This document shows, piece after piece, positions 11,923-22,799 of a stretch of 64,000 bases of DNA. Origin of the DNA: Microbotryum silenes-acaulis (Eukaryota > Basidiomycota > Microbotryomycetes > Microbotryales > Microbotryaceae); contig QPFY01000012.1 in assembly GCA_003665825.1 (NCBI GenBank), positions 1,082,136 to 1,146,135 on the forward strand. The letters run 5' to 3'. Under the pieces are notes generated by a model. The model searched no databases, had not been told where the DNA came from, and saw nothing but the letters and a program-made list of their open reading frames with translations. Numbering within the stretch: position 1 is the first letter of the stretch; the number at the start of each line of letters is the position of its first letter. Position numbers and translations under genes: made by a program.

Positions 11923-12473
11923 CTCCCCAAGAGTACACAGTGGTCAGTCCGATGCTGCTTTTGAGGCAGGGGCTACGTGGAAAAAGCGGGCGGCCTGGCG
12001 ACTGGAGAACGACCTGACCGGCACGTAGCGGCAGTTGAACCCTGTTGAACCCTATTGAACCGTCGGCCTATTCTACCTCTATATAATACTATTATATTGT
12101 ATTCTACATTTATTCTACATCTGTATAATAATCGTCTACACCCATTAAGGTTTTCACGCGCCGGGAGGTGCGAACGGAGCTCGCTTGCATGACCTTGAAT
12201 CACGCAGGGAGGGGCTGGGAGGGGGGCGCGCACAGCGCACAGCGCCCCGGGCCCTGAGTCACAGCCTATAACTGCCTACTAATAGTAGCTGCATAACACT
12301 TGCCTATCAGCCCTTGAAACGCGCCACTCCGTATTACTGTCCCTTCCTAAGGTCCTTCCTATCCTTCCCTATCTAGCCTCTCTCAAACGCTTGTTCCGAC
12401 GATCGGCAACGGCCAGTCATCTCTCCGCAGGGAACGCCGCTCAATTCAAACCTGATTCAACCCTAATCCAAGT
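11923..12473. other. intergenic region upstream of CIA2
   Basis: No gene seen. Contains an AT-rich patch with ctatataatactattatattg (about 12077-12099) within repeated attctac/atctata words, then a GC-rich stretch with cgcgcacagcgcacagcgcc (about 12227-12245). It probably holds the CIA2 promoter; no specific element is assignable. Confidence 0.4.
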
Positions 12474-13479
12474 ATGTCATTTTCATCGGGTCCCGATAAT
12501 GCAAATCCGGTCGTACACGCGACGCCTTCGTCACGTCGGTGTCGGTCTTCGGCCCGGGTCCGTCACCTCGAACTGGACGACGACAACGACTGGTTGACGC
12601 CCAACGGTGCCTCTGGTGCCTCGTCCCCGCCATCGATACTTGACACTATTGTCGCCCGCGTAGAACACATGCCTGGCCCCACCGAGGCCATCGACTCCGA
12701 CGAGATCTTTGGTCAGCCCTTGTCCTCAAGTGGGATACCGGTTGAGCACGTGATGACGAGGAGCACGGAGCAACTAGCTGACACCAATCCGCGGGGCATT
12801 ACTTGGGACCACAGATCTGATCCGTTCCATCACGGATCCCGAACATCCTTTGACGCTGGAACAACTCGCCGTCGTTTCGGCACCGCAGATCCATGTGACT
12901 GACGGCGCTCGGCCGAGTGTCCACGTCGAGTTCACCCCAACAATCCCGCACTGTTCGATGGCCACCCTCATTGGTGAGCTCCGCCGCAAGATAGTCTAGC
13001 AGTCATCCATGCTTCTCCACTTCATGGCTATTCTATGCGACATATGGACATGGCTCACGTCGCTGTGGTCGGGTGCGCAGGCCTGTCGTTACGCGTACGA
13101 CTGTTGCGAAGTTTGCCCGAACGTTTCAAGGTCGATATCAAAGTCAAAGAGGGCTCTCACCAGAGCGAAAATGCAGGTGCGTGGAGTCTCTCTTTTATTT
13201 ATCTCACGGGGTACCGCGTGAATCTGACTTGCGCTCGTCCTGCCGCCGGCCATGTGCACTATCCCGCGCAGTCAACAAGCAATTGAACGACAAGGAACGA
13301 GTCGCCGGTGAGTGCAACAGCGGCCACTTTCTCCTTGTACTCCCATCTGAAGCGATCCTTGCAACCCTTTGCGCGACGTTGTACTCTGGCCTGACTCAGC
13401 CGCGCTTGAGAACTCGCACTTGGTCTCGGTCGTTCAGCAATGCCTGTCGACTGCCGACTATCGTGGCCGAGTTCTCTGA
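12474..13479 (+). CDS. CIA2: Cytosolic iron-sulfur assembly component 2 (MIP18/FAM96 family)
   Basis: CIA2 is part of the CIA targeting complex (with CIA1 and MMS19) that hands 4Fe-4S clusters to cytosolic and nuclear apoproteins. Model: exons 12474-12711, 12815-12973, 13081-13176, 13272-13307 and 13400-13479, 202 residues; all four introns are GT-AG (92-107 nt). After a variable N-terminus, [20 protein letters not shown] and [11 protein letters not shown] are signature MIP18/DUF59 sequence. [14 protein letters not shown] carries the conserved reactive Cys of the family. The C-terminus has [30 protein letters not shown] and ends RGRVL. Length and domain order are normal. The remaining uncertainty is the start: the ATG is the first in frame with coding-like sequence. 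Confidence 0.95.
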
Positions 13480-13482
13480 AGA

Positions 13483-13902
13483 CCGACATCTGGTCAAGTA
13501 GCGCATCTAGAGTGGTCGGTTGCCATTATGTGCACTCGAATCTACATATGCGTAGCCTGCATGGCCTTCTCGACAACGCCACCTTCGAAAAATTGACTTG
13601 TACCACTCGTGCGTTGTTCGAAGACATGCCGAGCCATGGTCGCCCAAACACGTTGCACAAAGTGCTTCGCCATTTGTTCTATCCCGCGAGCCGAGCAGGA
13701 GTGTGTTTGTGCTCCTTAGTGTACCTGTATTGCAGTAGGGCTCGAAGATTATCTCTGCAACCTTGATCCGTCTAATGTAAGATCAGTCAGATGTCTGACC
13801 AAGGATTCCGGGCGTCAACGCCTTCAAGAAATGCGCCAGTTCGTAGAGGCTCACGCGACGCGGGCCATCTTCATTCAAGAGAGCCGTACCTTGTCAATTT
13901 GA
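13483..13902 (+). CDS. unassigned small gene or gene fragment
   Basis: Two coding-like stretches lie between CIA2 and COA8. One spans about 13540-13700 with TFEKLTCTTRALFEDMPSHG and LHKVLRHLFYP. A second (about 13738-13902) reads LEDYLCNLDP, then LTKDSGRQRLQEMRQFVEAH and ends QESRTLSI before a TGA. An intron of about 40-60 nt would join them. No clear start codon context and no recognised family. It could be the tail of a rearranged gene. Confidence 0.3.
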
Positions 13903-13911
13903 AGAGCACAG

Positions 13912-14652
13912 TCAACCACCCCACCGAGCATGCTTCCATACCTCCCACTTCCAGCGCCACTTTCTCCTGGCCGCCTTGAGCGCAGGCCACATCATTCGGA
14001 CGGTAGCCCTCCACAGTTGTGCGTTGTACATTTGGTAGGCGTGCTTGGTCGCGGCTAGGTGTTGCGCATAAAAAGAGGACAGGTCGATATCTCGCTCGTT
14101 ACGGCCGGCCAGGGGATAATGTTGACATAGCCAGCGTTCTCTTGCGGCGAGGAAGTCGGCGTTTGTACGTGCCCAAAAGTTTTGGTTGAGCGCGTCGAGA
14201 CGGTAGAGATTTAGACGGTACTCGAGATCCTGAGCATGGAGCTTGGCTTTGAGCGATTGGAGGCGATGTTGATGGGCTGCGAATGAAGGCGACAGCGACG
14301 AGGGCGATGGCGATGGCGATGTCGAAGGGAACTCGGCGAGGGAGTAAGGGTGCGGGGACCTTGTAGTTGACGGAGACTCGTGCAATTCCGGGAACAAAGG
14401 CGCATAGTAGACGGGACGTAAGTTCGAGAGTGGACAAGGTGCACCGACGAGGTCGTGGACCGGTGGTTTGGCTGCGCTGGTCGCGGACGTCGGGGGGGTC
14501 CATGGTGCAGGAGGTCGGCAACGTCGTCGCACGCCGGTGGTAGCCTTGGGGGCCATTACCAACTGATGGACGAGCTCGGTGGGACGGCCCAGCATTTGCA
14601 AGCAGTCTCCTGCTAGCCGAGGATGGCAGTTCCGACACTTATTGATACACAC
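13912..14652 (-). CDS. COA8: COA8/APOPT-family cytochrome c oxidase assembly factor
   Basis: COA8 is a mitochondrial matrix protein needed for cytochrome c oxidase assembly under oxidative stress. The intronless ORF is at most 246 codons; the likely start is an internal Met (residue 20 or 33), the latter giving a basic presequence-like MAPKATTGVRRR start. Family landmarks in order are the SNLRPVYY block, LEYRLNLYRLDALNQNFWARTN, the FLAARERWL helix, DLSSFYAQHLA and the C-terminal QMYNAQLWRATVRMMWPALK. The SNLRP...NQ.FW...N...F...KE and FY..FL...Y...W pattern is characteristic of the APOPT/COA8 family. A Pro/Ser-rich insert (SPSPSPSSLSPS) separates the first two blocks. Confidence 0.8.
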   Translation of the reverse strand: MCINKCRNCHPRLAGDCLQMLGRPTELVHQLVMAPKATTGVRRRCRPPAPWTPPTSATSAAKPPVHDLVGAPCPLSNLRPVYYAPLFPELHESPSTTRSPHPYSLAEFPSTSPSPSPSSLSPSFAAHQHRLQSLKAKLHAQDLEYRLNLYRLDALNQNFWARTNADFLAARERWLCQHYPLAGRNERDIDLSSFYAQHLAATKHAYQMYNAQLWRATVRMMWPALKAARRKWRWKWEVWKHARWGG

Positions 14653-15208
14653 GCTGCGTGTTAAGCGTCCAATGGGTCGATCCGAAGCGAAGCGAGGGGC
14701 GGACGAAGATGCGCCTGAGGGCAGTAGAGGGCAGCAGAGGGTGGCCGGTTGCCAAAGGCGACCAACGGGCGCGCCGAGCGAGCCGAAAGGCGAGTGCGGT
14801 GTGAATTACTCCCTCTTGCTAGAACCAACTATTCTCGCTCGCAACATCGCCTGTTGCTCGCTCGAAACTCCATAATTTTTTGCTTTCCCGACCGCCTCCC
14901 CGGTTTGCCTCCCCTTGCTTGCGCTGCCCCGCCGGTTTCTTCGCGGGGCCGTGTCGTGAGGGAATTCGCCCCCAAGCCCAAACCAAAGCCATTTATTATA
15001 TATTATTCATATTCATCAATAGAGATCGGCACAAACGTCGTTCAGTCGGAGACTGTTCGTCGTATTACTTGGCCGACACGAGACGCTCGACGAGCGACCA
15101 AGCGCCCAGCAGAGGGCAGCTGCATGCTGCTGCATGCTCCAACGGAGACCAACGACAGTGCGTGGGAGTGCGTGGGCACTCGGCACCACTTCGGCACCTC
15201 TCGGCAAG
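14653..15208. other. intergenic region upstream of COA8
   Basis: No gene seen. Holds short repeats (gggcagtagagggcagcagagg; gctgcatgctgctgcatgct) and the AT-rich words tttattatatattattcatattcatc near 14990-15016. It may contain the COA8 promoter. Confidence 0.4.
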
Positions 15209-15664
15209 AATCCGCATTAGATCAGATCACCGTCAGATCAGATCTGATCTGGATTTTTCTGATTCTGACTTGATTGATCTGATCTTGATCTGATCTGAGC
15301 AGATCAATTTGATCTGAGACATGAAATTGCCTAATTTGGCACATAAAGACTTCTACATGTCTACATGTTGAAATCCTCATCTTCTTCCTCCACAACCTCA
15401 TCCTCCCTCATCATCCTCCAAAGTGATTACCTTGCTAAGCCGCCGCTTTTTGGAGGAGCTCCCCGCTTTTATGACTGGATTGGGTCGCATGATCCCTATG
15501 AGAAAGTGTTTGCAATGAGATGGCGCGATCCATTCTCTCTTCTGATCAGGTGCGTCGCAGTTGAAATCACAATGGCACCATCTAGGTACCGCCTACTTTT
15601 GGATTTTTTTTCTCGAGGCTTGATTGATCTGACCCCCGTCAGATCAGATCTGATCTAATGCGGA
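15209..15664. mobile_element. MITE-like inverted-repeat element (~456 bp)
   Basis: The left end (15211-15228) reads tccgcattagatcagatc and the right end (15651-15664) is its inverted counterpart tgatctaatgcgga. Inside each end is the palindromic word gtcagatcagatctgatct. Flanks on both sides share cctctcggca and ttcggcac words. The interior has no transposase. A further copy of the terminal word (tcgcattagatcagat) occurs at about 24013, so the end is repeated elsewhere. Target duplications were not identified. Confidence 0.55.
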
Positions 15665-16065
15665 CCCTTGCCTCTCGGCACAAGTTCGGCACAGCCTGGC
15701 ACAGCTCGGCGCTGCGCCTCACTGTGCTGCATCCCGCTCTCTCCTGCTCTCTTGCGCGAGCCAACGCCACGCTACTCACTCGCTTCCTCTCGCCTCCCCT
15801 CGCGAGCCATCGCGAGCCTGCTAGAGTTTACGACAAATCGCGCTGGGAGGCTATTTACGCAACCCGCACCAGGCCAGATTGCCACATCACACCCGCACCG
15901 AAGACTACGAGGGCAATCACTTCACACCAACCTGCAGCAGGGTACATCGTGCACTAGCACGCCCTAAGCAGTCCCTAGGCCCCGCCCTGCCCCGCCTCGC
16001 CACGCTGCTCTCCGACGGACCGAGGCGCACACAAGTACGCCCTCATTCTGACTATTTCGCCAACG
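15665..16065. other. intergenic region upstream of HEH1
   Basis: No gene recognised. C-rich sequence with ctcgcctcccctcgcgagcc-like words; likely 5' flank of HEH1. Confidence 0.4.
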
Positions 16066-19000
16066 ATGGATCATCTTCAACCCGAATTTAATCCCAACAA
16101 GAGTGTGGTTGCTCACTTGCGCAACATTCTCCTCCGGCATGACGTCAGTATTGAGGATTCTCACCGCCCGTGATGCCCCCCTTTGTATCTAATCAGTCGG
16201 TTGACTGGATGTCCGTTGGTTTCCCCGCCATGACGCGCCTTCAGGTTCCCTGGCCCGCCAATGCCAAGAAGCCTCAGTTGGTCGCGTTGTACGAGTCACA
16301 CGTACGCCCTAAAGCACCCGTAAGTTGAAACGACACCGAAAATCACCTTCTCCGTACTCTGTAACAGGGAACAGCGGTCGCTCGCCGAGTTGCGACTGAG
16401 GGACCTCCACTCACCGCAGGCCTCTTTCTGCTCCATCGCTTTCTTCCAGGTGCTATTACGCCAATCCCTCGGTGTCAAGGCCTCAGACCATGGTATCCTG
16501 GACGGTGAATCTCAAGACGGGGCTTCGCTCGGCGAGCTTTGCACCGGCTCAGACCGCTCAGACTTCGACCATCACGATGCAAGACCGATGTCGACTGCGT
16601 CAGGTCTCAAGCAAGATGCCCGTTCCAAAAAACGCGCTTTGCCCGCGGCAAATGCTTCCGGGCGAGTACCCATGCCAAAACGCAAGAAAGACAGCGCAGC
16701 TGATACGGATGAGCGAGAGCGAAATCACCCCACCAAGGTAATGCACGCCTACCCGCCCCAGCCCATAGCGGTGCTGACCTGGTGAACGAGGCCACTGATC
16801 CGTCGTCAACGACCTTCCGCTCACACAGTCCCCGACTCACAATCCCGGGCTTGGACAGCCCCCAGCCTCCTCAGCTGGGGATGATACTATTAAACTGAAG
16901 TCGCGGAGCGCATCGCGGCATGCCTCCGCCGCAGGCGCCAGGCGGCGGACGACCCACTTGATCAACCGGAGCTCGAGCCCACTGGCGCCAACAAGTACAC
17001 CCCGCCGATCTCTCAACTACGACTCAAGTGGCGAAGCCGGATTCTCGGACTACAACCCTTTCCAATCCGGGCCAGAGGACACACCAGAGCGAAAACCAAG
17101 ACGCAAGGTCAGCATTTCTGGTGCTTTTCCGCCCCGGAACTCACGTTTTCCTGACACCTTACGCGCGCATCTGGCTTGCTCAGTCGTCTCTGGGTCCCGG
17201 TAAATTACGCGTGGTGGACATGAACAATACAGCATACGCCGAAATTCTCCCATGCGGCGACAATCATCTTGCGAGTATGTCATCGCCTCCTGCACTCCAC
17301 AGACCCCGGTTGACTGCTGGAAGCGTCGAAAGTCGGCACCAGCTGCCAAGCGGCACAACCGAACGCTCGAGTGGTCATGTTACCTTACCTGGACGCCGCT
17401 ATGTAGTTCCTCGGGAGTCGATCAAGTATACACCTGACGAGATTTTCGTACTCGGGAACGAGCTCGAAGCTCTCGACCGCCGGGAGCAAGTTCCTGACTG
17501 TGACGAGACTGGTAGCTCAAGCCAAGAACCCGAAGACGATACTCCTACGCAAGCATACGCTGGCTCGCTTAGCTCGGTTTTTGAGCCCGAAGGAGAAGTC
17601 GTCGATGCCTGGTCCTCCCCTCCGGGCGCGCCCACCGACTCTGTTCGCCGCCGGTTCACAGCTCCCCCGGTGCCAAATTCGGCCCTCGCCACCGTTGGCC
17701 CGCTTCCAGCTCGAAACAAGGCAGAGGATCGCTCAACGAGCCCGCGAGCCTTCACTGTCCTCTGTTCACTGGTCTTGCTCGCGTTCGCCCTGTGGTGGCG
17801 CGAGGAGAAGCTTATGGTTGGTTTTTGTGACACCCAAACTGCTCAAAATGCGCTCAGCTCCTCGCGCTCCGACTCGCTTTTTCTGCGTTCTTTCGCGCCG
17901 CGGTGGTCATCGGCTTGGCTTACCAAGATTCCTTCAGACGTTTGGCGGCAGATGGACCGGACCCATCTCCGGCCCTCTTGCAGCGCGTGTCCGAGCCATG
18001 GCGTTTGTGACGGCGGACAGTTTTTGGGCTGCGAGCCGGATCACATCATCCGGCCGCATCCCTTCCGCCTCAGAGGGCTCGTTCCATTGGCTCCGAGATG
18101 TGCCCCCGACTCCGACAAACTCATGCTCATTGCGTTACGAGCGAGTCGTCTAGCCGCCCGCCTCCGCGCTCACCGTGGCGATGTGATCTGCACTGGTTCC
18201 TCAAGGCACGTAGTGGACAAGGCTCCAGAGGTACATGTGTATGGCGTTTCTGCCGAGCATATTGCTCGCTGGGCGAAGGAGGACAACAATTTGTCTGCAT
18301 CGCCGCTCGATGAGAAGCATCTTGAAGACTTGAACGAGTTGGCCTTGCGGGATCTCCAAGACCATGGAGAAGTGCTCGGACTGGCGGACAGGTGCGTGAG
18401 CCGCCGCTGCTGGAACAATTCACTGACAATCTAGGCTGACGCGTGAGGTGCACCAGGGATGAGATGTGGTACGCTGCAACTTCCGCAGACATGCCTATCG
18501 GCTGCAAATTACGTCTGGCGGCCTGGCGTCAAGCTCGCGAGCATACAGTCCTGTTCATAAGTCAGTGTCTGCACCACAACTTGCATTCACACGCGCAATG
18601 CTATTTTGGGAGGCTTACGCGAGTACGCACGTGTCTTTCCTAGCACTGCTCACTATGGTTGCGACGTGGCTATACGGTCGGCTGGCCTGGACACGCCATG
18701 TCCAGGAAGCTTCTTGTGTTCGTCGACTGGTGCAATCTGCTTTGGTTCTCTTGAGGAAGCAGGTAAGCCTCGAATCATGTCCGTGCGGCACTGTTCTATC
18801 GCAGTGGCGCCAAGCACTGATGTGATGTTGATTTCAGGCCGAGCAAAGCCGATCCGGTGCAGCCATTACTCCTGAACCTGCGATTGCGCAATCACACCTT
18901 CGTGATCTCATTCTGCAGGAAGAGCATTCGCCGGCTAAGAGGGATCGTCTGTGGACACAAGTAGCGCGCGTCGTGGAGGGAAACGCGAACATTCGAGCCA

Positions 19001-19119
19001 AGGAGGTCGAATTCGCGGGCGAAGAGCTGCGCGCATGGGAATGGACTGGCAAGATTGATCGAACAGACGCTATCGAGGAGGAGATGATGGAGCGCAAGAG
19101 CCTGAGAAGGCTGTCCTGA
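16066..19119 (+). CDS. HEH1: LEM/HeH inner nuclear membrane protein (Heh1/Src1/MAN1 type)
   Basis: Integral inner-nuclear-membrane protein that anchors chromatin and links to ESCRT-mediated nuclear envelope surveillance in yeasts. Likely exons: 16066-16143, 16245-16319, 16450-16737, 16829-17107, about 17184-18391, one or two exons to 18772, and 18838-19119. The N-terminal HeH motif is LQPEFNPNKSVVAHLRNILL, continuing over the intron into WPANAKKPQLVALYESHV. Next come a GILDG motif, basic RKKD/RRK stretches, and FSDYNPFQSG. The first membrane span is VLCSLVLLAFALWW followed by REEKLMVGFCD. The lumenal Man1-Src1 domain has paired Cys (CSACPSHGVCDGG..LGCEPD). The second span is FLALLTMVATWLYG. 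The C-terminal winged-helix part has HLRDLIL, RDRLWTQVARVVEGNANIRA and GEELRAWEW. Joins between 17108-17184 and 18391-18640 are unsure. Confidence 0.87.
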
Positions 19120-19207
19120 TATGACCAGAATGCTGGCAGCTGGAGTACGTGTGTGGATGAAGCTAGATGGGAGTCCTTGTGCATTGCAACTGTCAGATTC
19201 GGCCAAC

Positions 19208-19901
19208 TCAAAGCGTGTCCTTCATAGTGAAATTATCAGGTGCGTGCCTCCCCCGTTCGTCCAGAAACACTTCGGAGTCGGTCGGTACGCTGTAGAAATT
19301 GTGCGAGGCCATCGCTTGGGACGGCTCTGTTACCGATATCTCACTCCCATCGTATGCATGTTCCAGGCTGCCAGCCGGCCAGACTTGACGTGCCGCTGAT
19401 CCGAATCCTCTGGCGCCCGTACGTGGCATCTCGAACGCATCGTCGTTGACCCAGGAGTCCACGGTATCGCCCTCAAATTGCTTTACTAGCCGCTCCTTGC
19501 GTCTCAGCGTCCGATAGCGCAACAATGCCAGGGCTACTATGACGAACAGGATCAAAACACCTGCACCGACAAGTACGCCAACGAATCCAGAGTACGATCC
19601 CGCTACCTTCGGACCTGGCTCGGTGACCGAATGGCATTAGCGGTTGAGTAATATTCTTGTGCTCAGCCAAGCTGGAGTCTACAGAAGCTCCGCGAAGCAT
19701 AGCTTACCGGTGTACGTTGAGGATGGAGGAGCTGTTTCGTATGTCGTTGCGGTGGCTGTGCGCAGGCACACGACTCGTGGGCGTGCGTGAGCTCCCGGGA
19801 GACGTGACGACGTGCTCGCGTAAGCGGCGGGCAGAGTACTGACGGTTCTGAGTCGGATCACCTGCAGCCACCCCTCCCCGGGACCAAAGGATCCAAGACA
19901 T
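19208..19901 (-). CDS. putative single-pass membrane protein
   Basis: The last exon (about 19620-19208) encodes GSYSGFVGVLVGAGVLILFV plus IVALALLRYR, a clear membrane span. A basic stop-transfer (RTLRRKERL) and a 95-residue acidic/Ser cytosolic tail follow. A 5' exon on the minus strand (to about 19901 or beyond) is Thr/Ser-rich and joins through a gtaagc...ccag intron (about 19629-19708), fusing PPSSTYTG to PKVAGSY. The overall plan (Ser/Thr-rich outside, one span, short tail) recalls fungal wall-stress sensor-like proteins, but no Cys-rich WSC head is seen. The start codon is not settled. Its 3' end lies 88 bp from the HEH1 stop, tail to tail. Confidence 0.5.
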
Positions 19902-20330
19902 GGTGTTGAAGAGACGGTGCCGACACCAATGACGTGTTTCGCGAGCGAGTCTAAGAGAGTGGAGGACAGTAGCCCGGTGGGGGGCGCGTAAGAAGCTCAG
20001 AGCGTCTTCTTGCGTCAGCTTGCGTCGTAGACCCACTTCTGACCCACTCGTAAACGCTCGCGGCGATAGCTCGTACTACCGCGTTGCAAATGCTTGCAAA
20101 TGTCCGACAGCCCATGAGAAAACATGAGTTTCGAGTGAGTTCGATTTATGGGCTATATTGATTGGTCGCAGGTCTACCCGTTGTGTTTTTTTAAGTCGTA
20201 GGTCCGAACCGGCCAAGCGTCACTACTGCAGATCTCACAGCGTTTAAATCGGAAGCGCATCACTAGAGATCACTAGTATACACTAGCGCATTACTAGCGC
20301 ATCCGAGCCCGAGCGCAGTGGGACCATGCG
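19902..20330. other. intergenic region
   Basis: No gene recognised. Short repeats near 20265-20300 (cactagagatcactagtatacactagcgcattactagcgc) lie just before the truncated LINE and may mark its insertion site. Confidence 0.35.
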
Positions 20331-21062
20331 GTGAGAAAGACGAGAAAACTTCTTCCTGCATGTTGGGTCCGATACTTCGAAGCCTGGGCGTCGGTGACCA
20401 CGCTCAATCCCCCGGAACTCTCCAAGAACCAGAACCTCGAGCAATGGGCGACGCACGTACTCTACTTCCCAGCGGGCCACGGAATACAACTCTCGGTAAA
20501 CCCGACGCTTTTTCGAGGGCCCGATGGCGAGGTGATGACGCCGTCTTCGTTCGTGAACGCGTCCAAGCGCCACCAAGTCTTCATCTTCCCTCCTATCTTC
20601 CCCAAGGGACACCAGAAGGTATTCGATCTGCCTGAGCAACGTTGGAACGCTCGGTGGAAGGCTTTGCGCAAGGTTCGCCGGGTTCACTCCCTCCATCCAG
20701 GCAGCCAAGTCGCCTCCCCAACCAGCCCTCACCCCAACAATCGATCTGCCTCCTGTGTGATGTGCCTCTCGGAAGCACCCGAGTGCCTGGCCCACTTCGC
20801 GGTCGGCTGCCCATTTGCCCGGCGTCTCTGGTCTGCTCTGTCCCCGACCCCCCACCCAGTCTTTGTGGACTTTGTATGTCCGGTCGTGTCTCGCTCGGAA
20901 CGTCGACTTGTCGAACTACGAGTCCTCTTCTTTCACTCGATCTGGAAGCTCTGTCGCCGTCGCCGATTCTCGTCGGATCTTTTGGAACCGATCGCCGAAA
21001 CGGACTTCGAGGGGCTTCGAGCCTCTATTCAGGAGTCCAAGGGTCGCCTAGTGTCTCTGTAA
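20331..21062 (+). pseudogene. non-LTR retrotransposon (LINE) ORF2 C-terminus, 5'-truncated
   Basis: A 243-codon open frame without a credible start carries the C-terminal zf-RVT-like motif of LINE ORF2: CVMCLSEAPECLAHFAVGC, followed by PFARRLWSAL. In intact elements this follows reverse transcriptase, which is absent here. It is immediately followed by a 3' UTR that occurs three times in the window (this one, 5560-5712 and the complement of 23405-23585). This is the usual result of incomplete target-primed reverse transcription. Clade (Tad1- or L1-like) cannot be fixed without RT. Confidence 0.75.
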
Positions 21063-21230
21063 GCCACCAAAGGGGGTTTTAGTGGGTATGGTTGATCCTG
21101 GTTCAGGGTCAATGAGTCCTACACTACTGGCTTCTGCCAGTGTGCGTACCCTCCGACTTTTCCGAAGATTTCTAGGTATTAATATAATTATGCTGTTAAT
21201 GAAGTCTATCAAATAATAAAAAAGAGCGCA
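21063..21230 (+). repeat. LINE 3'-UTR/tail copy 2
   Basis: Follows the ORF2 stop directly. Contains ggggttttagtgggtatg, tcctacactactggc, ttctaggtattaatataatt and ends in a caaataataaaaaag tail. Confidence 0.8.
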
Positions 21231-21710
21231 TCGCCTGCAAAGCTCGCTAGGCCTGAACCACTCTTAGTGACGCCTCTCTCGCGGCGTGGCGTGACCTGGC
21301 GTGACGCTAGAACCACTGAGTGTCAACCTGTGAGAGCCTTCCAGCGCACAAAGTCCTCAACCGAACTCCTTCTAGTGGATTAGCCTGCTTTCCAGTTGAC
21401 GGCTCGTCAGACCACATTGTCGAACGCGGTTCGATCTCACCACCAGCGTCCCAGAAACCGAAGAACGCCTTCTATCGCGTTGTGCGTACTTTTCGCCACA
21501 TCGTGCGGACATGAATCTCAGTAGCTGACATCCGGGTGACATGCACCGAATAAGTCCTCAAGGACATAGCAGGCGATCATACTGGCCACCTGGATTCGGC
21601 CGACGAGACGAGCGTGAGTGATGGGTCAGCCGCCTCGCCGCGAGTGACGTTCGTGCGCACGCATGCTCATGCGATACATCGGGACAATCTTGTAGCGTCC
21701 ATCTCTAGCT
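21231..21710. other. 5' flank of PER1
   Basis: No gene recognised. Contains a gtggcgtgacctggcgtgac duplication (about 21285-21305). Confidence 0.4.
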
Positions 21711-22799
21711 ATGTTGGGCAATGCCAAGACCCTCGCTTGCCTAGCCATGCTACTGGCGCCTCGGACGACCGTGGGCTCCATCGGAGATCTGTCCCCTTCG
21801 TACCAGCGCTGTGTGGATGCTTGCTCCCACGATTGCCCGCGTCCGACCCCATTGCTCTGGTCGTGCAGAGACGACTGCCAATATCGCTGCACGCAACACT
21901 TGACCGACCTCTCGCTCCGATCCCTCAAGTCGGTCGAGACTCGAGAATATGTTGTCGACATGGAGGGCCTTCCACTCGGGGAACAAGTGCAATATCACGG
22001 AAAATGGGCCTTCCATCGACTTGGAGGGCCTGTGAAGATTCAAGAGCCTCTGTCGGTGGTTTTCTCACTCGGGAATCTCGTCGCCCATCACAGGGGCCTG
22101 ATGAAGCTGTCAAGGCACACAAAATTTCACCACGACGGATCTCAAAGCCCCCGCCTCGTCTACCGGATTTATGCCCTCTTCGGTATCAATGCTTGGATCT
22201 GGTCCTGCGTTTTTCACACCCGCGACTTGTCATGGACCGAAAAAGCCGACTACTTCGGCGCCGCGGCGCTGATGGTATGCGGCTTGTGGGCAGCAGTCAT
22301 GCGCATAAGTGGTCTATCATTTACGTTTGCGGCGACAACCAGGAGGGTGGCATTGGCTTGGACCGTATCTTGCGCCCTCCTCGTAATCGCGCACTGCTGG
22401 TACCTGACACGCAAAGAGCGCTTCGACTATGGCTACAACATGAGGTTCAATATCGCCACAGCGATCGCCACAATCCTACTCTGGTCTGCCTGGTCATTCT
22501 ACCATTGTATCCTGATCGACTCCCCGTCAGCAGAAGAGCATACAATGTTCCTGGCGCCTGGGCATCAACCAGCAGCGCGATCGCAAACAACGCGAGCTCC
22601 ACACGCATGTATGCCTGTGCTACCCTTGATATTGCTGCCACTCTTAACGTCGCTCGAGCTTTTGGACTTTGCGCCGATAGGAGTGTTTGGGCTGCGACTT
22701 TTGGATGCGCATGCTCTGTGGCATGCGAGCACTATCCCTGTTGTGAGCCTGTGGTATCGGTTTCTAGCGGAAGACGTGCGGTGGGCTGAGCGCAGGTAA
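21711..22799 (+). CDS. PER1: PER1/PGAP3-family GPI-anchor lipid remodelling protein
   Basis: PER1 is an ER multi-span membrane protein that removes the sn-2 acyl chain of GPI anchors before lipid remodelling (CREST hydrolase superfamily). Intronless, 362 codons. The N-terminus is a signal peptide-like MLGNAKTLACLAMLLAP, followed by the lumenal signature GDLSPSYQRCVDAC and CRDDCQYRC. The family core EQVQYHGKWAFHR, QEPLSVVFSLGNL, NAWIWSCVFHTRDLSWTEK and DYFGAAALMV is present in order. The C-terminus has the conserved LLDAHALWHAST (Asp/His active-site region). Several hydrophobic spans fit the usual seven. The region between the last two spans holds a Pro/Ala/Thr-rich insertion (about 22545-22610). 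Start is the first ATG giving a signal peptide. Confidence 0.92.
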   Translation: MLGNAKTLACLAMLLAPRTTVGSIGDLSPSYQRCVDACSHDCPRPTPLLWSCRDDCQYRCTQHLTDLSLRSLKSVETREYVVDMEGLPLGEQVQYHGKWAFHRLGGPVKIQEPLSVVFSLGNLVAHHRGLMKLSRHTKFHHDGSQSPRLVYRIYALFGINAWIWSCVFHTRDLSWTEKADYFGAAALMVCGLWAAVMRISGLSFTFAATTRRVALAWTVSCALLVIAHCWYLTRKERFDYGYNMRFNIATAIATILLWSAWSFYHCILIDSPSAEEHTMFLAPGHQPAARSQTTRAPHACMPVLPLILLPLLTSLELLDFAPIGVFGLRLLDAHALWHASTIPVVSLWYRFLAEDVRWAERR

